A DNA stretch of 64,000 bases from Hyalangium versicolor (GTDB taxonomy: Bacteria > Myxococcota > Myxococcia > Myxococcales > Myxococcaceae). The first letter of the stretch is position 1; each line of letters opens with the position of its first letter. The position numbers and the translations under genes were made by a program. A model generated the notes under the pieces. That model made no database searches and had not been told where the DNA came from. It saw only the letters and a program-made list of their open reading frames with translations. The stretch is from positions 1 through 64,000 of the forward strand of contig NZ_JAHXBF010000028.1 in assembly GCF_020103695.1 (NCBI RefSeq), read 5' to 3'. Positions 15,189 through 23,660 of the stretch are shown here, in pieces.

Positions 15189-16322
15189 ATGAAGACCGTT
15201 CTCCTCCTCTCTCGCCCCAATGACATCCACGCCACCGCCGTCGCCGAGGCGCTGCGCCGCAAGGGCGTGGACTGCCTGCTCTGGCACACCGCGGACTTCC
15301 CCACGCGCGCCACCGAGACGGTGCGCTTCGAGAAGGGATGCCGCTCGGTTCATGTCCGGGGCCCGGAGCTGGAGTTCTCCGAGCAGCGGATTGGAACGGT
15401 GTGGAACCGCAGGCCCGCGGTCGTGATCGATCCCCAGCGCATCCACCCCGCGGATCATGAGTACGTGGATCTGGGGTGCAGGACGTTCCGGCGCTCGCTG
15501 CTCGACACGCTCGCGCCCGAGGCCTTCTGGGTGAATCCCCACCGCGCCGTCGAGCGGACCAGCAAGCTCCGGCAGCACCAGCTCGCGCTCGAGGTGGGCC
15601 TGGAGGTTCCGGACACCGTGTACACGAATGATCCGCGAGAGATCCGCGCCTTCCTCCGAGAGCACGGCGGGCAGATTGCCTACAAGCCTTTCAAGATGAC
15701 CGCGTGGCGGGACGACGCGAAGTACTACATGACGTATACGAGCCGGCTCACCGAGGCACAGCTCATCGAAGATGAGCTCCTGTCCATGGTGCCCGGCATC
15801 TACCAGGAACTCGTGCCCAAGGCGTACGAGCTGCGCGTCACGATGATGGGACGGCGCGCGTTCGCGGCGAAGCTGTGCTCGCAGGAGACTCGTGAGGGGC
15901 GGCTCGACTGGCGCCGGGCCGACCCGGACGAGCTGAGGATGGAGCCATTCGAGCTCCCCTCCGAGGTGGCCGAGCAGTGCTTCGCGCTGATGCAGGGGCT
16001 GGACATCGTCTTCGGTTGCTTCGACTTCATCGTCCGGCCGGATGGCCGCTGCGTCTTCCTCGAGGTGAACCAGGCCGGGCAGTTCCTCTTCGTGGAGAAC
16101 GACGCGGGGCTGCCGCTGCTGGACGCGTTCGCGGAGTTCCTGCGCCAGGGGAGCGTCGACTTCGAGTGGAGCCCGGACCGGGTCTCCGTCCGGTACGCCG
16201 AGGTAAAGGACGCCGCTCTCCAACGGATGGAGCGGGAGCTGGCACTCCATGTCCGGGAGCCGGAGACCACGTGGTACGAGGGGCCAAGCGTGCCACCGTC
16301 CCCTCGGACATCCAACCTATAG
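15189..16322 (+). CDS. MvdD-like ATP-grasp peptide ligase
   Basis: The 377-aa protein has an N-terminal pre-ATP-grasp domain (about 1-115, VLLLSRPNDIHATAVAEAL). The ATP-grasp fold follows at about 120-320, with QIAYKPFKM as a nucleotide-lysine strand and CFDFIVRPDGRCVFLEVNQAGQFLFVE as the metal- and ATP-binding end. This last block resembles MvdC/MvdD microviridin ligases, which form ester or amide links between side chains of a precursor peptide. Only one ligase and no acetyltransferase or transporter is visible nearby. The start is the ATG at 15189, with a weak ribosome site; upstream in-frame sequence is Arg/Pro-rich and not protein-like. Confidence 0.85.
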   Translation: MKTVLLLSRPNDIHATAVAEALRRKGVDCLLWHTADFPTRATETVRFEKGCRSVHVRGPELEFSEQRIGTVWNRRPAVVIDPQRIHPADHEYVDLGCRTFRRSLLDTLAPEAFWVNPHRAVERTSKLRQHQLALEVGLEVPDTVYTNDPREIRAFLREHGGQIAYKPFKMTAWRDDAKYYMTYTSRLTEAQLIEDELLSMVPGIYQELVPKAYELRVTMMGRRAFAAKLCSQETREGRLDWRRADPDELRMEPFELPSEVAEQCFALMQGLDIVFGCFDFIVRPDGRCVFLEVNQAGQFLFVENDAGLPLLDAFAEFLRQGSVDFEWSPDRVSVRYAEVKDAALQRMERELALHVREPETTWYEGPSVPPSPRTSNL

Positions 16323-16369
16323 GATAAGCTTGGCGAGAGCCAATCTGGCCGTTAAATGACGCGGCCTCC

Positions 16370-19300
16370 ATGCACAAGACGCACCTCGTTGGCGCTCGCA
16401 CCCACAATCTCCAGTCCCTCTCCGTCGACCTGACGGAAGGAGAGTTCGTCTGCATCACGGGAGTGTCCGGTGCGGGCAAATCGAGCCTGGCGCTCGACAC
16501 CTTGTATGCCGAGGGACAGCGGCGCTTCGTCGAGAGCTTCAGCCCGTATGCTCGCCAGTTCCTCGAGCGGCTGGAACGGCCGCCCATGGACACGCTCGAG
16601 CCCGTGGCGGCCGGTGTGGCGGTGGATCGCCGTGCCCCCGTGAAGAGCTCGCGCTCCACCGTGGCCACGTTGGCGGATGTGGAGGCCTACCTCTCGGCGC
16701 TCTTCACCCGCGAGGCCATGCCCGTGTGCCCCGATTGCGGCGTGGAGGCCGTGCGGACCGATGCGCGGGTGGCTGCCTCCGCGGTCATCGCCGCGCACCC
16801 GGAGGTTCAGGCCATCTTCACGTGGCCGGTGCGGATTGCCGGCACGGCGGAGTTCCTCGATGTGCGGACCCGGCTGCTCAAGGACGGCTACCACCGGCTC
16901 TTCGTGCAGGGCGAGGTGCGGGAGCTGGAGTCTCTGCGGCCGAGCGAGGCGACGGACTCGGCGGGCATCGCGCAGGTGGTGGTGGATCGAGTGAAGCTGG
17001 GGGGCTCGCAGCTCTCGCGCGTCACCCAGGCCTTGGAGGATGCGTGGGCCCGCAGCGAGGGCGAGGCGCGGGTGTTCCTCCCTGATGGGGCGACCCAGCG
17101 CATCCGTCGAGGGCTCGTGTGCCCGAAGTGCGCTCGTGAGTTCGAGCCTGCTCGGCCGGGACTCTTCAGCTACCAGTCCGCGACGGGCGCGTGCGCCACG
17201 TGTCGAGGCTTCGGGCGCACCATTGGAATCGACTGGGACAAGGTCATCCCGAATCCCTCGCTGAGCCTGGCGCAGGGGGCCATACGGACGTGGACGGGGA
17301 AGACCTCGGATTGGGAGCGGAACATGCTCCACCGGTACGCCCGGGCCATGGGCATCCCGCTGGACAAGCCGTGGGGTTCGCTCACTCCAGCACAGCGGGA
17401 GATGGTGCTGGAGGGGGAGGGGGACTACGACGGCGGGCGCGCGTACCCCGGGGTGCGCGCGTGGTTCCGGTGGATGGAGAGCCGCACGTACAAGATGCAC
17501 GTGCGTGTGCTGCTCTCGCGCTATCGGGCCTACTCGCTCTGCGAGCGCTGCAAGGGTGCTCGGCTGAACGAGCAGGCGCTGGCGTACCGTGTGGGTGGGT
17601 TGGACCTGGCGGCCTGGCATCGGCTGGAACTGTCCGACGCCTGTGAGCGCTTGGAGGCCCTGCGCACCACCACTGGGCAAGGCGAGCTGGCACGCAAGGA
17701 GCTGGCCAACCGGCTGCACTACCTGGTGCGTGTGGGGCTTGGCTATCTCACGTTGGACCGGCCGGCCCGGACGCTCTCGGGCGGAGAGGCGCAGCGCGTG
17801 TCGCTCACGGCGGCGCTTGGCACGTCGCTGACGGGGGCTCTCTTCGTGCTCGATGAGCCGACCGTGGGCCTGCACCCCAGTGACGTTCGGCCGCTCACCG
17901 AGGCCATGGCGGAGCTGGCCGATCGCGGCAACGTCACGCTCGTCATCGAGCAGGACGCGCATGTCATCCGCTCCGCCCATCGCGTGCTGGAGCTGGGGCC
18001 GGGGGCGGGCAAGCACGGCGGGAAGCTGTGCTTCGATGGGACGCCCGAGGCGCTGGCGAAGCGCACGGATCTGCCCACGGGGCAATTGCTGGCTGGCAGC
18101 GAGGGAGCGTCGCGCTCGCCTCGGAAGCGCTCGGGAGCGCTGGGGGTGCGCAATGCCCGCGAGCACAACCTGCAGGGGCTCTCCGTGAAGGTGCCGCTCG
18201 GGGTGCTGTGCACCATCACGGGGCCGAGCGGCTCGGGCAAGAGCACGCTGATGGACGAGGTGCTGTACCGGCACCTGGCGCGCGGGCTGGGCGAGAAGGA
18301 TGTGGAGGCTCCCGGCCAGGTCGATGCGGTGGAGGGTGCCGGGGCGGTGAAGTCCATCACCTTCGTGGATCAGTCGCCGCTGGGACGCACCTCGCGTGGA
18401 AACCCCGCTACGTACACGAAGGCGTGGGATCGGCTCCGCGAGCGCTTCGCCGCCGAACCGGAGGCGGAGGTGCGGGGGCTCACGGCCGCGCACTTCTCCT
18501 TCAACGTGGACAAGGGGCGCTGCGAGGCCTGCGCGGGCGAGGGCTACGAGACGGTGGAGATGCAGTTCCTCGCGGACGTGGCGCTGCGCTGCGCCTCGTG
18601 CCGGGGCCGCCGCTTCAAGGAAGAGGTGCTCGCCGTCCAGCACGCGGGCTTCAGCGTGGCGCAGATGCTGGAGCTCACCGTGGACGAGGTGCTGAAGCAC
18701 TTCAGCGAAGATGCCGTGCTTCGGCGCACCCTGGGGCCTGTGGCGAAGCTCGGTCTGGGCTACCTGTCGCTGGGGCAGCCGTTGTCCACGCTGTCCGGTG
18801 GCGAGGCGCAGCGCTTGAAGCTGGCTCGGGCGCTGGCTGGCGATACGGAGGGCGCGCTGTTCCTGATCGACGAGCCGAGCGCTGGTCTCCATGAGACCGA
18901 TGTGCGCCATGTGCTCCATGCGCTGCACGCGCTGGTGGAGCGAGGCGCCAGCGTCATCGTCGTGGACCATGACCTCTCGGTGATGCGGGGCTCGGATTGG
19001 ATCATCGATCTGGGCCCGGGCGGAGGTCGGCATGGCGGGCGTCTGGTGGCCGAGGGTACTCCTGAGGATGTGGCAAGTGGCCCCGGGCTCACGGCGGCGG
19101 CGCTGCGGGGCGAGGGCGCGGCGACCCGGCGTCCGGCGAAGACTCGTGGAGCGGGGGCAGGCAGTCCGGCCATCGAGGTGGAGCACGCTCGCGAGCACAA
19201 CCTCCAGGAGATCTCCTGCCGGATTCCCCTGGGGAAGATGACGGTGGTGACGGGGCCGAGCGGCTCGGGCAAGAGTTCGCTGGCGTTCGATGTCGTCTTC

Positions 19301-21667
19301 GCCGAGGGCCAGCGCCGCTTCCTGGAGACGCTCACTCCGTACGCGCGCCAGTTCCTGCCGACAATGCCTCGGCCGGATGTCGAGCGCATCAGCAGCATCC
19401 CGCCCACCGTGGCGCTGGAGCAGCGCACCTCTCGCGCGGGCGCGACGAGCACCGTGGCCACGGTGACGGAGGTGGCCCACTACCTGCGGTTGCTCTACGC
19501 CAAGCTGGGGCTGCCGCACTGCCCGAAGGATGACTCGCCGATTGCCTCCACCACGCCGGATGCGCTGTATGCGCAGCTGACGGGGATGAAGGGAGAGGGC
19601 ACGGTGCTGGCTCCCGCGGTCCGTGCGCGCAAAGGTACCTACTTGGACCTGTTCGCCGCCGCGGCTCGCGGAGGCATCACCACGGCCATCGTGGATGGGC
19701 AGCTGGCCAACACGGACAACCCGCCTCGCCTGACGAAGACCCGCGAGCACGACATCGATCTCGTGATGCACGAGGGGAAGCTGTCGCAGCTGTCTCGGGC
19801 GGTGTTCGATCGGGCACTGGGCTGGGGACAGGGGGCGCTGAAGGTTCGGGGAGGCAAGGGCGAGACGCTGTTGTCCACGGAGCGGACCTGTCCGCGCTGT
19901 GGGACGGCCGTGCCGGAGCTGGATCCGCGCTGGTTCTCCTTCAACACGAAGCAGGGCCGCTGCGAGGCGTGTGAGGGCACGGGCGTGGAGGGTGGCGCCG
20001 AGGCCATTGCCGAGGGCCACACCGAGCCATGCAGTGTCTGCGAGGGCTCACGGCTGGCGCCAGTGCCGAGAGGGGTCCGGCTGGAGGGGGCTCGCTACCA
20101 CGAGGTGGTGCAGAACTCCGTTACGGCCACGCTCGCGCGTGTGCAGGGCTGGAAGTTTCGTGGGGACCGGGCGCTCATCGGCGAGCCGTCGCGTCAGGAG
20201 CTCGTCCGCCGCCTGGAGTTCCTGGAGCGTGTGGGGCTGGGCTATCTCTCGCTGGACCGAGCTGCGGCCACGCTCTCGGGCGGAGAGATGCAGAGGCTGC
20301 GTCTCTCCGCGCAGCTTGGAGCAGGGCTGACGGGTGCGCTGTACGTGCTCGACGAGCCCACCATCGGTCTCCACCCGCGAGACACCCACCGGCTGCTGTC
20401 CAATCTGCGAGCGCTCGTGGACACGGGTTCGTCGGTGCTCGTCGTGGAGCACGACACGGATACCATCCGGGCTGCGGATCACCTCATCGATCTGGGGCCT
20501 ACGGGTGGGCGCGGTGGTGGGCGCATCCTCGCGGAGGGCCCGCCGGAAGAGGTGCTCCAGCGGGAGGATTCTCCCACGGCTCGGGCACTGAGGGACTCCC
20601 AGGTCCGGCCGCCGTCCACGCGGGGGAAGGCTGAACGGTGGATCGAGCTGAAGGGGGCTCGTGCCAACAACCTCCAGCGTGTGGACCTGCGGCTGCCCGT
20701 GGGGCGATTCAACGTCATCTCGGGAGTATCGGGCTCGGGCAAGAGCACGCTCATCCGTCAGGTGCTGTATCCGGCGCTGCGGGAGAAGCTGGGGCTCGTG
20801 GCGCCGAAGCCGGGGCCGTTCGACTCGCTCCATGGCGCGGAGGCAGTCTCTCGGGTGCTGGCGGTGGACCAGTCTCCCATCGGCCGGACGCCGCGCTCGG
20901 TGCCGGCGACGTTCCTGGGCATCTGGGATGAGTTGAGGCGCACGTTCGCCGCCACCCCTGAGGCGAAGATCCGGGGTTTCGCTCCGGCGCGGTTCTCCTT
21001 CAACACGGCGGCCGGAGGTCGGTGCACGGCGTGCGAGGGGCAGGGCGCCATTTCGCACGAGATGTCCTTCCTCCCGGACGTGGTGACGCCGTGCGAGGTG
21101 TGCGGTGGGGCTCGATTCGACGCGGCCACGTTGGAGGTGCGCTACCACGGGCTGACGATCGGCGAAGTGCTGCGGCTGTCCGCGGACGAGGCGAAGGAGG
21201 TGTTTCGCGCGCTGCCGAAGGTGTCCGCGCCGCTGGAGTGCCTGTCGGATCTCGGCGTGGGGTATCTGCAGTTGGGGCAGGGCTCCAACACGCTGTCGGG
21301 CGGGGAGGCGCAGCGTTTGAAGTTGGCTGCGGAGCTGACGGCCACCTCGCGTCACGAGCCGACGCTCTACGTGCTCGACGAGCCCACCACGGGCCTGCAC
21401 CTGGGAGACGTGGAGCGGCTGATCACGTTCATGGGCAGGCTGGTGGATCGCGGGGACACGCTCGTTGTCATCGAGCACCACCCGTCAGTGATTGCCGCGG
21501 CGGATCACGTGGTGGAGCTGGGGCCCGAGGGAGGCGAGGCGGGTGGTCGCATCGTGGCCGAGGGGCCGCCGCGCGAGGTGGGCAAGGCGAAGACCGCCAC
21601 GGGGCGCGTGCTCAAGACCCTGTTCTCCGGGAGCGAGGAGCGCAAGCAACGGACTGCGACGCGGTGA
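16370..21667 (+). CDS. Double-length UvrA-like excinuclease ATPase
   Basis: The 1765-aa protein is close to twice the usual UvrA length (about 940). It carries four ABC-type Walker A motifs: GVSGAGKSS (near 33), GPSGSGKST (near 622), GPSGSGKSS (near 964) and GVSGSGKST (near 1454). Each half has LSGGEAQR or LSGGEMQR signatures, DEPTVGLHP-type Walker B regions and CxxC zinc motifs such as CEACAGEG, CEACEGTG and CTACEGQG. UvrA finds DNA damage as a dimer and loads UvrB; here both protomers seem fused head to tail. It is more likely a UvrA2-type paralogue than the cell's main UvrA. No uvrB or uvrC is nearby. Confidence 0.9.
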   Translation: MHKTHLVGARTHNLQSLSVDLTEGEFVCITGVSGAGKSSLALDTLYAEGQRRFVESFSPYARQFLERLERPPMDTLEPVAAGVAVDRRAPVKSSRSTVATLADVEAYLSALFTREAMPVCPDCGVEAVRTDARVAASAVIAAHPEVQAIFTWPVRIAGTAEFLDVRTRLLKDGYHRLFVQGEVRELESLRPSEATDSAGIAQVVVDRVKLGGSQLSRVTQALEDAWARSEGEARVFLPDGATQRIRRGLVCPKCAREFEPARPGLFSYQSATGACATCRGFGRTIGIDWDKVIPNPSLSLAQGAIRTWTGKTSDWERNMLHRYARAMGIPLDKPWGSLTPAQREMVLEGEGDYDGGRAYPGVRAWFRWMESRTYKMHVRVLLSRYRAYSLCERCKGARLNEQALAYRVGGLDLAAWHRLELSDACERLEALRTTTGQGELARKELANRLHYLVRVGLGYLTLDRPARTLSGGEAQRVSLTAALGTSLTGALFVLDEPTVGLHPSDVRPLTEAMAELADRGNVTLVIEQDAHVIRSAHRVLELGPGAGKHGGKLCFDGTPEALAKRTDLPTGQLLAGSEGASRSPRKRSGALGVRNAREHNLQGLSVKVPLGVLCTITGPSGSGKSTLMDEVLYRHLARGLGEKDVEAPGQVDAVEGAGAVKSITFVDQSPLGRTSRGNPATYTKAWDRLRERFAAEPEAEVRGLTAAHFSFNVDKGRCEACAGEGYETVEMQFLADVALRCASCRGRRFKEEVLAVQHAGFSVAQMLELTVDEVLKHFSEDAVLRRTLGPVAKLGLGYLSLGQPLSTLSGGEAQRLKLARALAGDTEGALFLIDEPSAGLHETDVRHVLHALHALVERGASVIVVDHDLSVMRGSDWIIDLGPGGGRHGGRLVAEGTPEDVASGPGLTAAALRGEGAATRRPAKTRGAGAGSPAIEVEHAREHNLQEISCRIPLGKMTVVTGPSGSGKSSLAFDVVFAEGQRRFLETLTPYARQFLPTMPRPDVERISSIPPTVALEQRTSRAGATSTVATVTEVAHYLRLLYAKLGLPHCPKDDSPIASTTPDALYAQLTGMKGEGTVLAPAVRARKGTYLDLFAAAARGGITTAIVDGQLANTDNPPRLTKTREHDIDLVMHEGKLSQLSRAVFDRALGWGQGALKVRGGKGETLLSTERTCPRCGTAVPELDPRWFSFNTKQGRCEACEGTGVEGGAEAIAEGHTEPCSVCEGSRLAPVPRGVRLEGARYHEVVQNSVTATLARVQGWKFRGDRALIGEPSRQELVRRLEFLERVGLGYLSLDRAAATLSGGEMQRLRLSAQLGAGLTGALYVLDEPTIGLHPRDTHRLLSNLRALVDTGSSVLVVEHDTDTIRAADHLIDLGPTGGRGGGRILAEGPPEEVLQREDSPTARALRDSQVRPPSTRGKAERWIELKGARANNLQRVDLRLPVGRFNVISGVSGSGKSTLIRQVLYPALREKLGLVAPKPGPFDSLHGAEAVSRVLAVDQSPIGRTPRSVPATFLGIWDELRRTFAATPEAKIRGFAPARFSFNTAAGGRCTACEGQGAISHEMSFLPDVVTPCEVCGGARFDAATLEVRYHGLTIGEVLRLSADEAKEVFRALPKVSAPLECLSDLGVGYLQLGQGSNTLSGGEAQRLKLAAELTATSRHEPTLYVLDEPTTGLHLGDVERLITFMGRLVDRGDTLVVIEHHPSVIAAADHVVELGPEGGEAGGRIVAEGPPREVGKAKTATGRVLKTLFSGSEERKQRTATR

Positions 21668-21685
21668 GGAGCGAGCTTTCGCTCC
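21668..21685 (+). other. 7-bp hairpin immediately after the UvrA-like gene
   Basis: GGAGCGA/TCGCTCC with loop GCTT starts directly after the TGA. No T tract follows. It may stabilise the 3' end or weakly separate the UvrA gene from the ATPase gene 50 nt downstream. Confidence 0.35.
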
Positions 21686-21717
21686 CGCCGCCGGAGAAGA
21701 TCGGCTAAGGGTGGGAC

Positions 21718-23028
21718 ATGCTGCGTGGGCTCCACATGCAAGGAGTCGGTCCTGCTCCGACTTTTGACATCCAGTTCGCCGAGCGGCTGAGTGTGCTGAC
21801 CGGGGACAATGGGCTGGGGAAGAGCTTCCTCCTCGACGTGGCTTGGTGGAGTCTCACGGGAACATGGCCGGGACTTCAGGCCTGGCCTCGCCAGGGCGCG
21901 AAGCAGCGAGAGATCTCCTGGACGCTGGCTGGCAAGACAGGGAAGGAGAGCCACAGGAAGAGCAGGTTTGATCCGAAGCGCCAGCTATGGCCTTTGCCCG
22001 AGGCTCGGCCGAGCATGCCGGGGCTCACGGTGTATGCCCGGGTGGATGGAAGCTTTTCGGTCTGGGATCCTGCGCGGAACGACTGGCCTGCGATTCGCTT
22101 CGCGGAGGCGGATACGTCCCGGCGCCCGGAGGCGTTCCATTTCCTGCCAGAACAACTGTGGGAGGGGCTCAGCTACGAGGGCAAGACCGTTTGTAACGGG
22201 CTGATCAGGGATTGGGTGAACTGGCAGCTCCAGGATGGAGTGGACTCCCATTCGCCCTTTCAACTCCTGTGCCGTGTCCTGGAGCAGCTCTCTCCCTCTC
22301 GAGGAGAACCCATCAAGCCAGGCCGCCCCACGCGCCTCTCCGTCGCGGACGTGCGTGACTACCCCACGATCGAGATGCCCTATGGGACGATCCCGGTCGT
22401 GCACGCGTCGGCTGGCGCCAGGCGGATCCTGGGGTTGGCCTATCTCATCGTCTGGACGTGGCACGAGCACCGGAAGGCCGCGGAGCTGCTGGGCGAGAAG
22501 CCTGAGACACGCTTTGTCCTGATGGTGGATGAAGTGGAAACGCACCTGCATCCTCAATGGCAGAGACGCATCGTCCGATCGCTCATCGATGTCATCGAGG
22601 GCTTGTCGGAGAAGACCTCCGTGCAGGTGCTGCTCACCACGCACTCGCCCCTGGTGCTTGCGTCACTGGAGCCCTTCTTCGATGAGGATCGGGATGTGCT
22701 CTTCCTGCTCGAACTCGAAGGGGAAAAGGTCCGGCTTCGGCAGCCACCCTGGACAAAGCGGGGTGACGTCAATGACTGGCTGACCTCGGAAATCATCCAA
22801 CTGGCTCAGCCACGTTCTCTTGAGGCAGAGCGAGTCATTGAGGCAGCCGAGTCCTTCATGAGGGGTGAGCGCGACGTGCTTCCCGAGGGACTGGCATCGA
22901 GCGCGCAGATCCATGCCGCGCTGCAGAAGTTGCTACCCGACCAGGATCCTTTCTGGCCCAGATGGATCGTCGCGCGTGACAAGGAGGATCCCCATGGTTC
23001 GATGCGTCCCGGTCGACGAACCCGCTGA
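21718..23028 (+). CDS. AAA/ABC-type ATPase, PtuA-like (Septu-type defence candidate)
   Basis: This 436-aa ATPase of the SMC/OLD-related AAA group has Walker A GDNGLGKS at residues 29-36, a signature-like HASAGARRILGLAYL near 230, Walker B FVLMVDEVETHLHPQWQ near 265 and the His switch LLTTHSPLVLASL near 305. In Septu systems such an ATPase (PtuA) acts with an HNH nuclease (PtuB) against phage. The next gene encodes an HNH-like protein and overlaps this one by 35 nt, which is the main support. No Toprim nuclease domain is present, so it is not OLD. Septu is inference from pairing and fold. Confidence 0.75.
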   Translation: MLRGLHMQGVGPAPTFDIQFAERLSVLTGDNGLGKSFLLDVAWWSLTGTWPGLQAWPRQGAKQREISWTLAGKTGKESHRKSRFDPKRQLWPLPEARPSMPGLTVYARVDGSFSVWDPARNDWPAIRFAEADTSRRPEAFHFLPEQLWEGLSYEGKTVCNGLIRDWVNWQLQDGVDSHSPFQLLCRVLEQLSPSRGEPIKPGRPTRLSVADVRDYPTIEMPYGTIPVVHASAGARRILGLAYLIVWTWHEHRKAAELLGEKPETRFVLMVDEVETHLHPQWQRRIVRSLIDVIEGLSEKTSVQVLLTTHSPLVLASLEPFFDEDRDVLFLLELEGEKVRLRQPPWTKRGDVNDWLTSEIIQLAQPRSLEAERVIEAAESFMRGERDVLPEGLASSAQIHAALQKLLPDQDPFWPRWIVARDKEDPHGSMRPGRRTR

Positions 23029-23641
23029 CTTCCATGGCGATGTTCGCCAGCGAGGCCTTGAATGGCTGCGCCGCCATGGTGCGAGCGGAAGCCGACCCCC
23101 CGCATATTGGCGGCGCTTCAATGCGGAACTCGCGGCGGCCTTCCACGAACGCTGTGCGTATACGGCCATGTTCCTGAGCTCTCCAGGGACCGTTGATCAC
23201 TTCGTTTCCATCGAAGAGAACCGCAGCCTCGCCTACGAGTGGAGCAACTACCGGTACTCAGCGGGGTGGATCAACAGTAGCAAGCAGTCGCTGGCTTCTG
23301 GCGGGCTGCTGGATCCTTTCCTGGTCCGCCCGGGTTGGTTCGAACTGCACCTACCGTCACTCCAACTGAGCGTTTCGAGCCGATGTCCGCGCCAGTATCG
23401 TCGCCAGGCGGAGAACACCCTCATCAAGCTGGGGCTCCGAGATGATGAGCGGGTGATTCGCTATCGGCGTAAGTGGCTCGAGGAGTACGAGAAGCGCGAG
23501 ATAACGCTCGACTACCTGGAGCAGAAGGCTCCGTTGGTCGCGCTGGCCGTTCGACGGTGGGAGGCGGAGAACGGGCGCCGGTGGAGGCCCGTGAATTCAC
23601 CCCCTCAAAGACAGGTGACCCGGCGCCGCCGTGCGCGTTGA
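22994..23641 (+). CDS. HNH-type nuclease, PtuB-like
   Basis: The 215-aa protein starts at 22994, fixed by AAGGAGG 7 nt upstream, inside the 3' end of the ATPase gene. The HNH-like core runs over residues 54-97: CAYTAMF, TVDHF (Asp68-His69), YEWSNYRY (Asn85) and WINSSKQS (Asn94, Lys97). This resembles the TIGR02646/PtuB group, but the paired zinc Cys residues usually framing the core are largely missing: one Cys at 54 and none near Asn94. The C-terminus is Arg-rich. It probably works with the upstream ATPase as a two-gene nuclease. An inactive nuclease cannot be excluded. Confidence 0.65.
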   Translation: MVRCVPVDEPADFHGDVRQRGLEWLRRHGASGSRPPAYWRRFNAELAAAFHERCAYTAMFLSSPGTVDHFVSIEENRSLAYEWSNYRYSAGWINSSKQSLASGGLLDPFLVRPGWFELHLPSLQLSVSSRCPRQYRRQAENTLIKLGLRDDERVIRYRRKWLEEYEKREITLDYLEQKAPLVALAVRRWEAENGRRWRPVNSPPQRQVTRRRRAR

Positions 23642-23643
23642 GT

Positions 23644-23660
23644 CTCCCTCACGGAGGGAG
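23644..23660. terminator. Hairpin between convergent genes
   Basis: CTCCCTC-ACG-GAGGGAG forms a perfect 7-bp stem with a 3-nt loop. It lies between the stop codons of the HNH-like gene and the converging ADP-ribosylglycohydrolase gene and overlaps the end of the latter. There is no long T tract on either strand, so bidirectional termination is plausible but unproven. Confidence 0.45.

Noticed and set aside
16352..20020. 1222-aa open frame on the minus strand
   Set aside because: It is antisense to the UvrA-like gene and has the low-complexity Arg/Gln/His composition of a shadow frame.
21718..23028. OLD-family nuclease
   Set aside because: The ATPase lacks a C-terminal Toprim domain and instead has a separate overlapping HNH-like gene.
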